Assembly (NCBI RefSeq): GCF_014518315.1
Contig: NZ_JACVEL010000002.1
Coordinates: 62,001-126,000, forward strand
Reading direction: 5' to 3'
Origin: Taishania pollutisoli
GTDB taxonomy: Bacteria; Bacteroidota; Bacteroidia; Flavobacteriales_D; Crocinitomicaceae
Length of the DNA: 64,000 bases
Positions within the stretch are counted from its first letter, which is position 1. Each line of letters starts with the position of its first letter. Shown here one piece after another: positions 53,428 through 63,888 of this stretch. The notes under the pieces were generated by a model. It ran no database searches. It was given only the letters and a program-made list of their open reading frames with translations, and was not told the origin of the DNA. Position numbers and translations under genes: made by a program.

Positions 53428-56055
53428 TTAATTCAATGAAGCCAGCTTTTCTTCTAAGATTGCAATCTTACTCAGTGCATCTGCCTCTTTCTTACGTTCA
53501 ATTTCCACGACTTGTGCCGGTGCTCCGGAAACAAATTTTTCATTCTTCAGTTTTCCCTGAACACTTGCCAGGAATCCCTTCGCATATTTCAATTCGTCTT
53601 CCATTTTAGCTTTTTCTGCTTCTACATCGATCGAATCTCCGAACGGAACGTAATATTCATTATTTCCGACAATGAAACTGTTTGCATTGGCAATTTTGTC
53701 AGAAACATATTCCAGGGAGCTCAGATTTCCCATTTTAATGACCACTGCATCAAAACGCGGATCAAACGCATTGTTTTTCTTGATCAGTAAATCCATTTTT
53801 ACCTTGTTGGCAATGTTGTTGGATTTACGGATGTTTCGAATGCCTGTAATTACTTCTTCTGTGCGTTTGAAATGATCAAGAACAGTCGTGTTGATTGTTC
53901 CGATTACCGGCCACGCTGCAATAATGATATCGTCACCTTCTTTGCGGTCGCGGATCAAATGCCACAACTCTTCTGCAATAAACGGCATAAACGGTTGGAT
54001 CAACTTCAGAATGTTTTCAAAGAAATCCTTTGTTGTCTCCAGCGTTTTCGGATCAATCGGGTGTTTGTAGCCCGGTTTAATCATTTCCAGGTACCAGGAA
54101 CAGAAATCATCCCAGATTAATTTATAAATAGCCATCAACGCTTCTGAAATCTTGAATTTATCAAATAAACTGTTGATCTCTGTCAATGCTTCATTAAAAC
54201 GCGATTCAAACCACTCAATGGCACATTTTGATGACTCCGGCTGATCAATTTCATGCACTTCCCAACTGTCAACCAGACGGAATGCATTCCAGATTTTATT
54301 TGTGAAGTTACGTCCCTGTTCACACTGAGAACTGTCAAACGGTAAATCATTTCCGGCAGGAGAAGAAATCAGAATCCCCATACGAACACCGTCCGCGCCG
54401 TATTGTTCAATCAACTCAATCGGATCCGGAGAATTTCCCAGTGATTTTGACATCTTTCGTCCCAGTTTATCGCGAACGATTCCTGTATAGTAAACATTCC
54501 GGAAAGGTAAATCTCCCATGTATTCATAACCGGCAATGATCATACGTGCAACCCAGAAGAACATGATTTCAGGTGCTGTTACCAGGTCGTTTGTCGGATA
54601 GTAATACTTGATTTCCTCGTTTCCGGGCTGTGTCAATCCATTGAAAACAGAAATCGGCCACAACCAGGAGGAGAACCAGGTGTCCAGTACGTCCTCATCC
54701 TGACGTACATCCTGTTCAGTAACTGTTTTTCCCGTTTTTTCGGAAGCCAGCTTTGCTGCTTCTGTAGCGGTTTTCGCAATCACAAAATCAGTTGTCCCCT
54801 CACCAAAATACCATGCCGGAATCCGATGTCCCCACCATAATTGACGGGAAACACACCAGTCTTTTACATTTTCCATCCAGTGTTTATAGGTATTTTTAAA
54901 CTTATCCGGATGGAAATTAATGTTTCCGTTTAATACATTTTCCAATGCAGGTTGTGCCAACTCTTTCATTGAAAGAAACCACTGGAGTGATAATTTCGGC
55001 TCAATAACGGCATTGGTGCGTTCCGAAAACCCGACTTTATTAATGTGATCTTCTGTTTTTACAAGGTATCCTTTATCATACAATTCTTTTTCGATGGCTT
55101 TCCGTACCTCGAAACGATCCTGTCCCTGGTAATGCAATCCGTGTTCGTTCAACGTTCCGTTGTCATTCAGAATATCAATTGTTTCCAGGTTGTGACGAAT
55201 CCCCAGGTCGTAGTCATTTACGTCGTGTGCCGGAGTTACTTTCAAACACCCTGTTCCGAATTCCATATCGACATATTCATCCAGGATAATCGGAATCGTA
55301 CGGTTGGCGATCGGAACGATTGCCTGTTTTCCGTGTAAGTGCTTATAGCGCTCATCGTTCGGGTTGATACAGATCGCCGTGTCTCCTAAAATTGTCTCCG
55401 GACGGGTGGTTGCAATTACTAACCAGGCATCGTCAGCACCTGCAATTTTATAGCGCAGGTGAAACAATTTGGAGTTCACTTCCTTGTGAAGTACTTCCTC
55501 ATCCGATAAAGCCGTCTTTGCTTCCGGATCCCAGTTAACCATTCGTACGCCACGGTATATTTTTCCTTTGTTGTATAAATCGATGAACACATCGATCACC
55601 GATTCAGAATATTCCGGATCCATCGTGAAACCGGTGCGTTCCCAGTCACATGAAGCCCCTAATTTTTTCAATTGCTCAAGGATGATTCCCCCGTGTTTGT
55701 CTTTCCATTCAAATGCATGTTGTAAAAACTCTTCACGTGTCAGATCCGATTTTTTAATCCCTTCCGCACGCAGTTTCTGTACAACTTTTGCTTCTGTGGC
55801 AATCGATGCATGGTCCGTACCGGGAACCCAGCAGGCATTTTTACCCAACATACGCGCACGGCGAATCAATACATCCTGAATGGTATTGTTCAACATATGC
55901 CCCATGTGCAAAACCCCGGTGACGTTTGGTGGTGGAATGACAATTGTATAAGGCTCGCGTTCATCCGGTGTGGAGTGAAAGTAACCTTTGTCTAACCAAT
56001 GCTTGTACCATTTTGTCTCTGCGCTTTGCGGTTCGTATGTTTTAGGAATTTCCAT
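53428..56055 (-). CDS. valS: Valyl-tRNA synthetase
   Basis: 875 residues from ATG 56055; an in-frame upstream start at 56121 lies before the promoter element and is rejected. Class I motifs: HMGH in [15 protein letters not shown] and KMSKS in [15 protein letters not shown]; the valine editing domain contains [15 protein letters not shown]-terminal coiled coil ([20 protein letters not shown]) binds tRNA. It charges tRNA-Val and hydrolyses mischarged Thr-tRNA. Transcribed alone with a -7 element and terminator. Confidence 0.97.
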   Translation of the reverse strand: MEIPKTYEPQSAETKWYKHWLDKGYFHSTPDEREPYTIVIPPPNVTGVLHMGHMLNNTIQDVLIRRARMLGKNACWVPGTDHASIATEAKVVQKLRAEGIKKSDLTREEFLQHAFEWKDKHGGIILEQLKKLGASCDWERTGFTMDPEYSESVIDVFIDLYNKGKIYRGVRMVNWDPEAKTALSDEEVLHKEVNSKLFHLRYKIAGADDAWLVIATTRPETILGDTAICINPNDERYKHLHGKQAIVPIANRTIPIILDEYVDMEFGTGCLKVTPAHDVNDYDLGIRHNLETIDILNDNGTLNEHGLHYQGQDRFEVRKAIEKELYDKGYLVKTEDHINKVGFSERTNAVIEPKLSLQWFLSMKELAQPALENVLNGNINFHPDKFKNTYKHWMENVKDWCVSRQLWWGHRIPAWYFGEGTTDFVIAKTATEAAKLASEKTGKTVTEQDVRQDEDVLDTWFSSWLWPISVFNGLTQPGNEEIKYYYPTNDLVTAPEIMFFWVARMIIAGYEYMGDLPFRNVYYTGIVRDKLGRKMSKSLGNSPDPIELIEQYGADGVRMGILISSPAGNDLPFDSSQCEQGRNFTNKIWNAFRLVDSWEVHEIDQPESSKCAIEWFESRFNEALTEINSLFDKFKISEALMAIYKLIWDDFCSWYLEMIKPGYKHPIDPKTLETTKDFFENILKLIQPFMPFIAEELWHLIRDRKEGDDIIIAAWPVIGTINTTVLDHFKRTEEVITGIRNIRKSNNIANKVKMDLLIKKNNAFDPRFDAVVIKMGNLSSLEYVSDKIANANSFIVGNNEYYVPFGDSIDVEAEKAKMEDELKYAKGFLASVQGKLKNEKFVSGAPAQVVEIERKKEADALSKIAILEEKLASLN

Positions 56056-56074
56056 AGAATAAAATAAATTTTTG

Positions 56075-56082
56075 CAAAGGTA
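56075..56082 (-). promoter_or_regulatory. -7 element of valS
   Basis: On the minus strand TACCTTTG matches TAnnTTTG; a TTG lies 20 bp upstream of it, and the ATG is 19 bp downstream. Confidence 0.65.
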
Positions 56083-56237
56083 GTGATTATGGCTGTTTTT
56101 AACAAGATGTAAATGATGCATGAAAAATAAAAATAGTTACATTCGCTGCGTTTTACTGGGGGATAGTTTCGCTGCACGATTTTTATGTAAGGCATTGCTA
56201 TAACGAATCATTTAATTACCAACTTCAATTAAAAAAT

Positions 56238-57776
56238 ATGAAAAAAACAATTACGACTTTTTTAGGTGTATCAATAGGTATTGTTGCAATGAGTCAGGGA
56301 CCTGCAATTGAATGGAAACAATCACTGGGTGGTTCTGAAAACGAAATCATTTATTCAATTCGTGAAACGTCAGACGGGGGCTATATTGCTGCGGGATATA
56401 CAGAGTCAAATGACGGGGATATTACAGGGAATAACGGAGACCGGGATGCCTTGTTGATAAAGTTTGCGGCGAATGGTGCAGTTGCATGGTATAAAACGTA
56501 CGGAGGGACAGGTGCTGAAAATGCACGATCCGTTCTTCAAACAACAGAAGGGGGATATATTTTTACCGGTTCGGCAAGTTCTGACAACGGAGATGTTTCT
56601 GCTAATCACGGAGGAAATGATGTGTGGGTTGTTAAACTGGATAGTCAAGGGGAAATAGAATGGGAGAAAACATACGGTGGAATGTATGGTGATGCGGGAT
56701 TCTCAATTGTTCCGTCGACAGCAGGAGGATACATTATCGGAGGACAGTCCAATTCGTCAGATGGTGATGTGACGGAAAACAACGGAATGACTGACTGCTG
56801 GATATTTAAAATTGATGCATCAGGAACACTTACATGGCAGGCATCATTGGGTGGGGGTAACACGGATTATGCTCGCAAGTTAATCGAAACATCGGCAGGG
56901 GATATCGTGATCGTTGGTTATTCCGATTCGGCGAATGGTGATTTGACAGAAAATAAAGGAGCGGAAGACGGATGGATCATTAAATTGTCGGAAACGGGAA
57001 CACTGATCTGGCAAAAGTCAATCGGGGGCAGCGGATCCGATTACCTGTGGGATGTGATTGAAAGCACGGGAGGATCTTATGTGTTGACAGGCTCAACAAC
57101 TTCCACGAATGGTGATGTTGCTGCGAATCACGGCGGTCTGGATACCTGGATTGTTCAATTAGACGAACAGGGAGTCATCGAATGGGAGCATACATTTGGA
57201 GGGACAGGTTATGAGGAAGGGTATCATATCGCTGAAATTTCTGCAGATAATTATGCCGTTTTTGGAACAACAACCTCTAATGATGGAGATGTTGCAACAA
57301 ATAAAGGTGAAAATGATTATTGGATCTTTGCTGTGAATGCCGCGGGAGCCATCCAATGGGAAAAAACAATTGGGGGGAGCAGCTGGGATATTGCACTGGC
57401 AGGTACTTTGACTTCCGACGGTGGATTTGTAATTGCCGGAAGCACAGGTTCAGCAAATGGAGATGTGACTGAAAATCAAGGTCAGGATGATGCCTGGATT
57501 GTGAAATTGAAAGAGGAAGGGCTTGGTGTTACTTCTATGCAACAAAATGAAGTAATCGTATATCCAACGGTGACAAACGGACCGGTTGTGATTCAAAGCG
57601 AATCGCTGATTGAACAGGTTACTGTTTATACGGTGGCTGGAACAGTTGCCTTGACGATTACCGGACAGCCGGCAACACTTGTTCCGACGGACATTGCTGC
57701 TTTAGCAACAGGGAACTACCTGGTTGAAGTTGTATCAGGAATGACAAAAGTTACAAAGAAAATTGTCAAAAAATAA
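56238..57776 (+). CDS. Secreted repeat protein with T9SS sorting domain
   Basis: 512 residues with a signal peptide. Residues about 30-420 consist of seven units of ~56 residues, each with GGY-like core, NGDV, D-x-W-I-V-K-L and G-x-x-x-W-E-K, suggesting a beta-propeller. The last ~80 residues (IVYPTVTNGPVVIQSE to the basic end) form a T9SS sorting domain. Likely a surface protein; no enzymatic motif is seen. Transcribed alone with a strong terminator. Confidence 0.85.
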   Translation: MKKTITTFLGVSIGIVAMSQGPAIEWKQSLGGSENEIIYSIRETSDGGYIAAGYTESNDGDITGNNGDRDALLIKFAANGAVAWYKTYGGTGAENARSVLQTTEGGYIFTGSASSDNGDVSANHGGNDVWVVKLDSQGEIEWEKTYGGMYGDAGFSIVPSTAGGYIIGGQSNSSDGDVTENNGMTDCWIFKIDASGTLTWQASLGGGNTDYARKLIETSAGDIVIVGYSDSANGDLTENKGAEDGWIIKLSETGTLIWQKSIGGSGSDYLWDVIESTGGSYVLTGSTTSTNGDVAANHGGLDTWIVQLDEQGVIEWEHTFGGTGYEEGYHIAEISADNYAVFGTTTSNDGDVATNKGENDYWIFAVNAAGAIQWEKTIGGSSWDIALAGTLTSDGGFVIAGSTGSANGDVTENQGQDDAWIVKLKEEGLGVTSMQQNEVIVYPTVTNGPVVIQSESLIEQVTVYTVAGTVALTITGQPATLVPTDIAALATGNYLVEVVSGMTKVTKKIVKK

Positions 57777-57801
57777 ATTGAATGTCAGTTCATGACACCG
57801 G

Positions 57802-57834
57802 AAATCGTGGTTATTCCAATAACCACGATTTTTT
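57802..57834 (+). terminator. Terminator of the 56238 gene
   Basis: A 14-bp perfect stem starting AAATCGTGGTTATT followed by a T run. Confidence 0.88.
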
Positions 57835-58015
57835 TATAGTACCTGTGATCGGCTTAAGTTATTAAACATACCAGGGGTTGGAAATATGTACAGTGTATAA
57901 ATAAACAGTTGTTTGTTTACATAAAATAGATTAGTTTAGTATACGATATGCTGGAATAGCAGACTATTCTTCGCAGTAGAAACAATTAGACAACACTACT
58001 ATAACATTCAGTCAA

Positions 58016-59194
58016 ATGAAAAAAGTATTAGTTCTGTTTGCAGGAATCAGCATTGTGCTGCTGTCGTGTAAAAAGGCCGAAATCACTTCTGAGGAAAGAG
58101 GTGCGCTCATTAGCAATGAGCGGGTGGGTTCCATTGCCAAAGATGAGGTTAAAGACTTTATCGATGAATACGACGCAAGTGGTATTTCAATGCATGATGT
58201 AGAGGTGATACGCATCTCTTATGTGTCTGAAAGCAAAGGGGAAAATGTCAAAACTGACGGGATGTTGTTTCTGCCTAAAAACGCGGATTCGGTTTATTTT
58301 ATCTCCTATTTCCATGGCACGTTGATTCCCCTGAATGTGTTCGGAGTGAAAAAAGCAGTGCCCTCGCTCTATGACCTGCAAAAAGAAAATTTTTACGAAG
58401 TAAGAAACATCGCGTTGGCGTGGGCATCTGCAGGATACACTGTCTTTATGCCCGATTACATCGGGTATGGAAGTACGGAAAAGGAAGAGCACCCCTATAT
58501 TTATTACCCGGAATTATTTAAATCGTGTATTGACGGGATGAAGGCCTGCAAAACATATTTTAACAACGAGCAGCTGGCATACGATAACCGTGTTTTTCTG
58601 GCGGGATGGTCACAAGGCGGAGGAGCCAGTTTGTCCACGCATAAATTCATCCAGGAAGGATATGCAAACGAGTTCCAGGTAGTGGCCAGCTCAAGTCTGG
58701 CGGGACCACACGATTGCAAAGAGTTTTTATTCGATGTGTTCAGAAACAAAGACCAGGAATACCAGTTGGTGAATATCTATTCATGGGCCCTGTACTCCAT
58801 CAATACTTTTTCAGGACTGAAACGCCCGAATGATCAAATCTGGACTTATCCGGTTTACGACCAGGCATCGAGTTTCAGTACCCCTTCAAAAATTCCCGCT
58901 CAATTGATCCGTGAAGGGTTTATGCATAAACTGCTTTCAGGAGAAGATACAGGGATGCTCGCGGAAATCAACAAAAATGTATTTTCCGAAGGCTGGACCC
59001 CTGTCGGTAAAGTGTTCCTTCATCATGGGGATGCCGATGATGTCGTTCCTTATTTTAATTCGGAACGTGCAAAAACGGGGCTGACAAATGCCGGGGGAGA
59101 TGTGACCTTGTATACGTACAGCGGCGGAAACCATGTATCGGAAGTAAAAAATTATGTACTGAATACCCTTGCGGATTTTAATCTTTTAAAGTAA
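58016..59194 (+). CDS. Alpha/beta-hydrolase lipoprotein
   Basis: 392 residues with a lipoprotein signal (SIVLLSCKKAE). The fold shows the nucleophile elbow GWSQGGGAS (Ser ~199), an Asp in LHHGDADDVVPYF and a His in GGNHVSEV at the end, with PDYIGYGST as the strand-helix region. It resembles secreted lipase/esterase-type hydrolases. Substrate unknown. The stop overlaps the next ATG by 1 bp (TAATG), so it is coupled to a PorP/SprF gene. Confidence 0.85.
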   Translation: MKKVLVLFAGISIVLLSCKKAEITSEERGALISNERVGSIAKDEVKDFIDEYDASGISMHDVEVIRISYVSESKGENVKTDGMLFLPKNADSVYFISYFHGTLIPLNVFGVKKAVPSLYDLQKENFYEVRNIALAWASAGYTVFMPDYIGYGSTEKEEHPYIYYPELFKSCIDGMKACKTYFNNEQLAYDNRVFLAGWSQGGGASLSTHKFIQEGYANEFQVVASSSLAGPHDCKEFLFDVFRNKDQEYQLVNIYSWALYSINTFSGLKRPNDQIWTYPVYDQASSFSTPSKIPAQLIREGFMHKLLSGEDTGMLAEINKNVFSEGWTPVGKVFLHHGDADDVVPYFNSERAKTGLTNAGGDVTLYTYSGGNHVSEVKNYVLNTLADFNLLK

Positions 59195-60042
59195 TGAAAA
59201 AACTGCTGCTGATTGCTTTTTTCGGAATTTCTGTTGGAACATTTTCCCAATCGTTGATTCGCCAGGACATGTATTTTAATAACATGAACTACATCAATGC
59301 TGCGGCCGGTCTCGCTGACACGAATTTCAACAATGACCTGCAATTGTATCTGCTCCATCGGTTTGTGCCGAACAATTCATCCGTTAAAGCGCCGAATATT
59401 TTTCTCAATTACATCCGCCGGATAGATAAAATCAAAGGGAGTATCAATGCCGGGTATGTCTACGATCAGTATTCCTTTTTTGACCGTCATTTACTTCAAT
59501 TGGGGTACGCAACGCACCTGAAAAAAGGAAACCACCGGTTTGATATCGGGTTGCGGGCGGTAATGAACCTCGATTATTTGAAAGACCGGTCTGTTTATGA
59601 AAGCAATGATGCAACGGATATTAAAGGAGCCTATCTGTTGCCCGATCTGGATTTTGGGTTTCAATACAGAATAAAAGGCTTTACACTCGGACTTGCTGCA
59701 AAAAACCTGTTTCGCAATAATGTGATTAATACCTACAAATTGTTTGAAAACGAACGTATTTTCTACTCCAATCTTTCATACACGCATGTATTTGGAAGGA
59801 ATTTTCAATTATCTGTATTCACACTTCCATCTTACACGACTTCTTTCCAGGTTGATGTGGGGTTGGATGCCGTTTTCTGGAACAAGGTCGATGTGGCTTA
59901 TTTTTTTCGTCTGAAGGAATTGAGACATGTATACAGAGTTGCGGTCAACATCAGCAAACAGCTGTATACGGGAATATCCTTCGGTCATTCACACGTGACA
60001 TCTGACTACACCGGTAATTTCATGTTCGGTTACCGGTTTTAA
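59194..60042 (+). CDS. PorP/SprF-family type IX secretion membrane protein
   Basis: 282 residues with a signal peptide ending FSQSLIRQDMYFNNMNYINAAAGL and a ~14-strand outer-membrane barrel (HLLQLGYATHLKKGNHRFDIGLRAVMN, LPDLDFGFQYRIKGFTLGLAAKNLF). The family, named after PorP and SprF, assists secretion of type IX substrates or attaches them to the surface. It overlaps the hydrolase gene by 1 bp. Most SprF-like genes follow a large surface protein, so the pairing with a lipoprotein hydrolase is unusual. Confidence 0.85.
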   Translation: MKKLLLIAFFGISVGTFSQSLIRQDMYFNNMNYINAAAGLADTNFNNDLQLYLLHRFVPNNSSVKAPNIFLNYIRRIDKIKGSINAGYVYDQYSFFDRHLLQLGYATHLKKGNHRFDIGLRAVMNLDYLKDRSVYESNDATDIKGAYLLPDLDFGFQYRIKGFTLGLAAKNLFRNNVINTYKLFENERIFYSNLSYTHVFGRNFQLSVFTLPSYTTSFQVDVGLDAVFWNKVDVAYFFRLKELRHVYRVAVNISKQLYTGISFGHSHVTSDYTGNFMFGYRF

Positions 60043-60124
60043 GGACAAAAGTCAATACCTTCCCGGGAGCGATGGGCGCATTCAATCATTTTCGAATCAA
60101 TGGATGATTGTCCTTACCTTTTCG

Positions 60125-60132
60125 TACTTTTG
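60125..60132 (+). promoter_or_regulatory. -7 element of the SNF2 helicase gene
   Basis: TACTTTTG matches TAnnTTTG, 18 bp before the ATG at 60151. Confidence 0.55.
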
Positions 60133-60150
60133 GTTTTTTGATGCATACAG

Positions 60151-63100
60151 ATGAATTTCAATTTTCCTCCTTTTGAGTCGTTTATTTCCAATTATACTAC
60201 GCAAAACAGTAGAAGTGAAGCGGAAGTGGTAGCTGTAAGGGAACTGGAATTACAAGAGGGACAAATAAAAGCCAGGCTGGAAGATGGAACGACGTATGCG
60301 GTACACATCAATTTCAATCAAAAAAAAGTGCTGAATGCAGCCTGTTCTTGTTTGTACAGCCAGGCAGGATACTGTAAGCACATCATTCGCGCACTGACCT
60401 ACGCCGATGGGTTACTGCCAAAACAGAGCAAGGAAAAACGAAAGCAGGAAGTCGTTCCTTTAGTTGAAATCAAAAAAGACAAAACCGGTTTTACAATCGA
60501 ACATCAAGACCTTCTTCAACTCTCAGAAGAGGAGATTGTCAGTGTTTCCCAAGGGATACAGAAAAACAATACATGGGGAAGCCGGATGGATTTCCGGGAA
60601 GCAAAATTAGGAAATCATCGGATCGAAGCAAAAATTTATCAGGGATACAGCGATGAGTGGACCGTTGTCATTGAACAGGCAAACGGGCATCTTTCACTGG
60701 CATGTACCTGCTACAACCCGTCCAAAAAGCTGTGCGCGCATATCCATTTCGCCATTGCGGAAATTCGGAATACGAATGAATTACAGCTGCCCTTTAACGA
60801 CGAACAACGCTTTGACTTTTTACGTAAATATGCCGCTAAGATGGGATTGACGAACCTTGGAAACCCGGATGATTTATTTGAATTGAAATTCGATTACGGA
60901 CGCATTCACGTGCACCCCAGGTATACCTTACTTTCGCTCACGGCTTATGAGAAACAGGAACTCAAACGCCAGTTGATCCCCGAATTCCAATTTCCCAAAT
61001 TGAACAATGCGGAAAAAAAAGAATTTGTATTGGTCGAAACATCCAACTATTCCAAAGAATTGGTGTTCACATTGATGGAAGCTCCCTTGTCAAAGTCGGG
61101 AGAACTCAAATCTCCGGTAGAAAAAGTGACATTGCAGGAGAAAATGAGGCAGCATACCAACCAGGATGAACTGTTGTTCTTCTCGGCGTTGATGCAACAG
61201 GATGTATACGGCGCGAAACCGTTTTTATACCAGGACATTGTCAGAAATCCATTGCACTTCCCGTTTTATTTTAATGCAAATTCATGGGATACGAAGCGGG
61301 TAAATGTCAAAAATCTGGAATTGATAACGGTTCAGCCCGGAAATCCGGAAGCAACACTATTTGTACGACAATCCGGCGATTTTTACGTGCTTACCTGTGA
61401 GGTGACGATTGGGCATAAAACATTTCAATCTAAAAACATTCACCTGTCCGGTTCGTTCTTTCGCTCCGCAGAAAAATTGTTTTTTGTCAATAACGAAACA
61501 GTGGTACAGGTACTGCATTTTTTTAAAAGCAAAAACCACGAAATTTTTATTCACCGGACCCAATTTGAATCGTTTCGGGAAGAATTTTTAAATCCATTGG
61601 AGCAACGGATCACGGTTTCATACAGTTTTGTGAAAAAAGCCCCTGCAAAAGTAATCAAAGAACGTTCCTTGAACCAGGTGTCAGAACACCTGATTTACCT
61701 GTCAGAATCGGATGATTACATCTTAATTACTCCCGTTATTTGTTATGGAGAAGTTGAAGTAGCGGTGCTTTCCAGGCGGACCGTTTACACAGAAAATCCG
61801 GATGGAACATTGTATTCTGTTGAACGCAATGAAGCTGCCGAACGAAAATTTCTGCGGTCGATTCAGGCACAGCACCCGTCATTTGAAGCATTTCCGCAAA
61901 CAGAATTTTTTTACCTGCACAAACAAGAGTTTTTAGACCAGGGGTGGTTCATTGACGCGTTTGAGGAATGGCGCAGCAATCAGTATGCGATCTTAGGATT
62001 CAGCCAATTGAAAAACAACCGCTACAATGCGCATAAAATGAACGTTCAGACACAAATCATTTCAGGAATTGATTGGTTTGACGTGAAAATAAATGTGTCG
62101 TTCGGAAAGCAACAGGCAGGATTGAAAGAAATTCAAAAATCCATTCTCAATAAAACCCGGTTTGTACAATTGGGAGACGGAACGCAGGGAATCTTGCCGC
62201 AGGAGTGGATTGAAAAATTCGGACATTATTTTCGCTCCGGGGAAATTAAAAATGACACCATCCAGGTGCATAAAAGTAATTTTAAACGGATTGATGAACT
62301 GTTTGAACGGGAAGTCTTGTCCCGGGAAGCACAGTTGGAAATTGATCAGTACAAACAAAAACTGGAAAATTTTCATTCGATCAGAAAGGTTCAGGTACCC
62401 GAAAAATTAAATGCTACGCTGCGTGATTACCAGAAAGAAGGACTCAACTGGCTTCACTTTTTAGATGAATTTTCCTTTGGAGGTTGCCTGGCCGATGACA
62501 TGGGATTGGGAAAAACCATCCAGATTATTGCTTACTTTTTAACCCGCCATGAAAAAGGAAATACCCGGCCCAACCTGGTAATTGTTCCCACCTCGTTACT
62601 CTTCAACTGGCAGCGGGAAATGGATAAGTTTGCTCCTCATCTGAATTACATCGCGTTGCACGGAACAAACAGGGAAACATATACAGTTGATTTCAACCTG
62701 TATGATGTAGTGCTTACAACCTATGGTACCTTATTGTCAGATGTGGAGGAATTGAAAAAACAACGCTTTGACTGCCTTGTTCTCGACGAATCCCAGGCGA
62801 TTAAAAACCCGGATTCAAAACGCTACAAAGCCGTGCGTTTGCTGGATGCACGACAGCGATTGGTGGTGACAGGTACACCATTGGAAAATAACACATTTGA
62901 TTTGTATGCCCAGTTGTCGTTCGCGATGCCGGGATTATTGGGTAGTGCCAAACGCTTTGCGGCCGATTATTCGACCCCCATTGATAAATTCCAGGATACA
63001 GCACGCGCAAAAGAATTGCAACAGAAAATTCATCCGTTTGTGTTGCGACGAACCAAAAAACAGGTGGCTGCAGAATTACCCGAAAAAACCGAAATGGTCG

Positions 63101-63795
63101 TTTATTGTGAAATGGACACCGAACAACGAAGGGTGTATGATACCTACAAAATAGAATTTCAAAAGTACCTGGCGGGCTTGTCAGAGGAAGAATTACAGGC
63201 GTCAGGACTACATGTCTTGCAAGGGTTGGCCAAGTTGCGGCAAATCTGCAATTCCCCTGCATTACTTTCCGATGATGAATTTTACGGTGATCAGTCTGCC
63301 AAACTGGATGAATTGATGGCACAAATCAACAACCTGAAAGAAGCGCATAAAATATTGGTGTTCTCGCAATTCGTAGGAATGCTTGACCTGATCAAAAAAC
63401 GGCTGGATGATCACAAAATCAGGTACGCTTATCTGACAGGACAGACAAAAAAACGGGAAGAACAAGTTGAAATTTTTCAAACTGATGAAACTGTCCGCGT
63501 ATTTCTAATCAGCTTAAAAGCGGGAGGGACCGGCTTGAACCTTACACGGGCAGAATACGTGTTTTTAGTGGACCCGTGGTGGAATCCGGCTGTGGAAAAC
63601 CAGGCAATCGACCGGGCACACCGCATCGGACAGACCAATAAGGTAGTTGCCGTTCGCCTGATTACCCCGGGCACCATAGAAGAAAAGATTATGGAATTGC
63701 AGCAACGGAAACGTCAGTTGGCTGATGAACTGGTCCATACAGATAACAGCATGCTCAAACAATTATCCAAAGAAGAGTTGATGAAGTTGATGTAA
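60151..63795 (+). CDS. SNF2-family helicase with two SWIM zinc-binding motifs
   Basis: 1214 residues. Two SWIM motifs with identical spacing CxC-x7-CxH are found at C65/C67/C75/H77 and C185/C187/C195/H197. The ATPase part starts at about 750: RDYQKEGLNWLHFL, Walker A DDMGLGKTIQ (~783), DESQ box LDESQAIKN (~879), TGTPLENN, then the C-terminal lobe with LISLKAGGTGLNL and AIDRAHRIGQ. The protein is of the HepA/RapA-like group that moves on DNA or displaces bound protein. The middle (200-740) is poorly conserved. Transcribed alone. Confidence 0.9.
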   Translation: MNFNFPPFESFISNYTTQNSRSEAEVVAVRELELQEGQIKARLEDGTTYAVHINFNQKKVLNAACSCLYSQAGYCKHIIRALTYADGLLPKQSKEKRKQEVVPLVEIKKDKTGFTIEHQDLLQLSEEEIVSVSQGIQKNNTWGSRMDFREAKLGNHRIEAKIYQGYSDEWTVVIEQANGHLSLACTCYNPSKKLCAHIHFAIAEIRNTNELQLPFNDEQRFDFLRKYAAKMGLTNLGNPDDLFELKFDYGRIHVHPRYTLLSLTAYEKQELKRQLIPEFQFPKLNNAEKKEFVLVETSNYSKELVFTLMEAPLSKSGELKSPVEKVTLQEKMRQHTNQDELLFFSALMQQDVYGAKPFLYQDIVRNPLHFPFYFNANSWDTKRVNVKNLELITVQPGNPEATLFVRQSGDFYVLTCEVTIGHKTFQSKNIHLSGSFFRSAEKLFFVNNETVVQVLHFFKSKNHEIFIHRTQFESFREEFLNPLEQRITVSYSFVKKAPAKVIKERSLNQVSEHLIYLSESDDYILITPVICYGEVEVAVLSRRTVYTENPDGTLYSVERNEAAERKFLRSIQAQHPSFEAFPQTEFFYLHKQEFLDQGWFIDAFEEWRSNQYAILGFSQLKNNRYNAHKMNVQTQIISGIDWFDVKINVSFGKQQAGLKEIQKSILNKTRFVQLGDGTQGILPQEWIEKFGHYFRSGEIKNDTIQVHKSNFKRIDELFEREVLSREAQLEIDQYKQKLENFHSIRKVQVPEKLNATLRDYQKEGLNWLHFLDEFSFGGCLADDMGLGKTIQIIAYFLTRHEKGNTRPNLVIVPTSLLFNWQREMDKFAPHLNYIALHGTNRETYTVDFNLYDVVLTTYGTLLSDVEELKKQRFDCLVLDESQAIKNPDSKRYKAVRLLDARQRLVVTGTPLENNTFDLYAQLSFAMPGLLGSAKRFAADYSTPIDKFQDTARAKELQQKIHPFVLRRTKKQVAAELPEKTEMVVYCEMDTEQRRVYDTYKIEFQKYLAGLSEEELQASGLHVLQGLAKLRQICNSPALLSDDEFYGDQSAKLDELMAQINNLKEAHKILVFSQFVGMLDLIKKRLDDHKIRYAYLTGQTKKREEQVEIFQTDETVRVFLISLKAGGTGLNLTRAEYVFLVDPWWNPAVENQAIDRAHRIGQTNKVVAVRLITPGTIEEKIMELQQRKRQLADELVHTDNSMLKQLSKEELMKLM

Positions 63796-63862
63796 ATACC
63801 GTACCGGATCAAAAAGTGATGGATTCCGGTGGAATTTAATCGCGAATACCTGACGTTTTCGT

Positions 63863-63870
63863 TACATTTG
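63863..63870 (+). promoter_or_regulatory. -7 element of the DUF808 gene
   Basis: TACATTTG matches TAnnTTTG, 18 bp before the ATG at 63889. Confidence 0.5.
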
Positions 63871-63888
63871 CTCCCTGAATAAAAAAAT

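Noticed and set aside
60042-60150. Possible hairpin CAATCAT/ATGATTG after the PorP/SprF gene
   Set aside because: Weak stem with a long loop and no T run; not enough to call a terminator.
62801-63322. 173-codon reading frame antisense to the SNF2 helicase gene
   Set aside because: It lies fully inside a strongly conserved helicase region on the other strand, has no recognisable protein features and no promoter.
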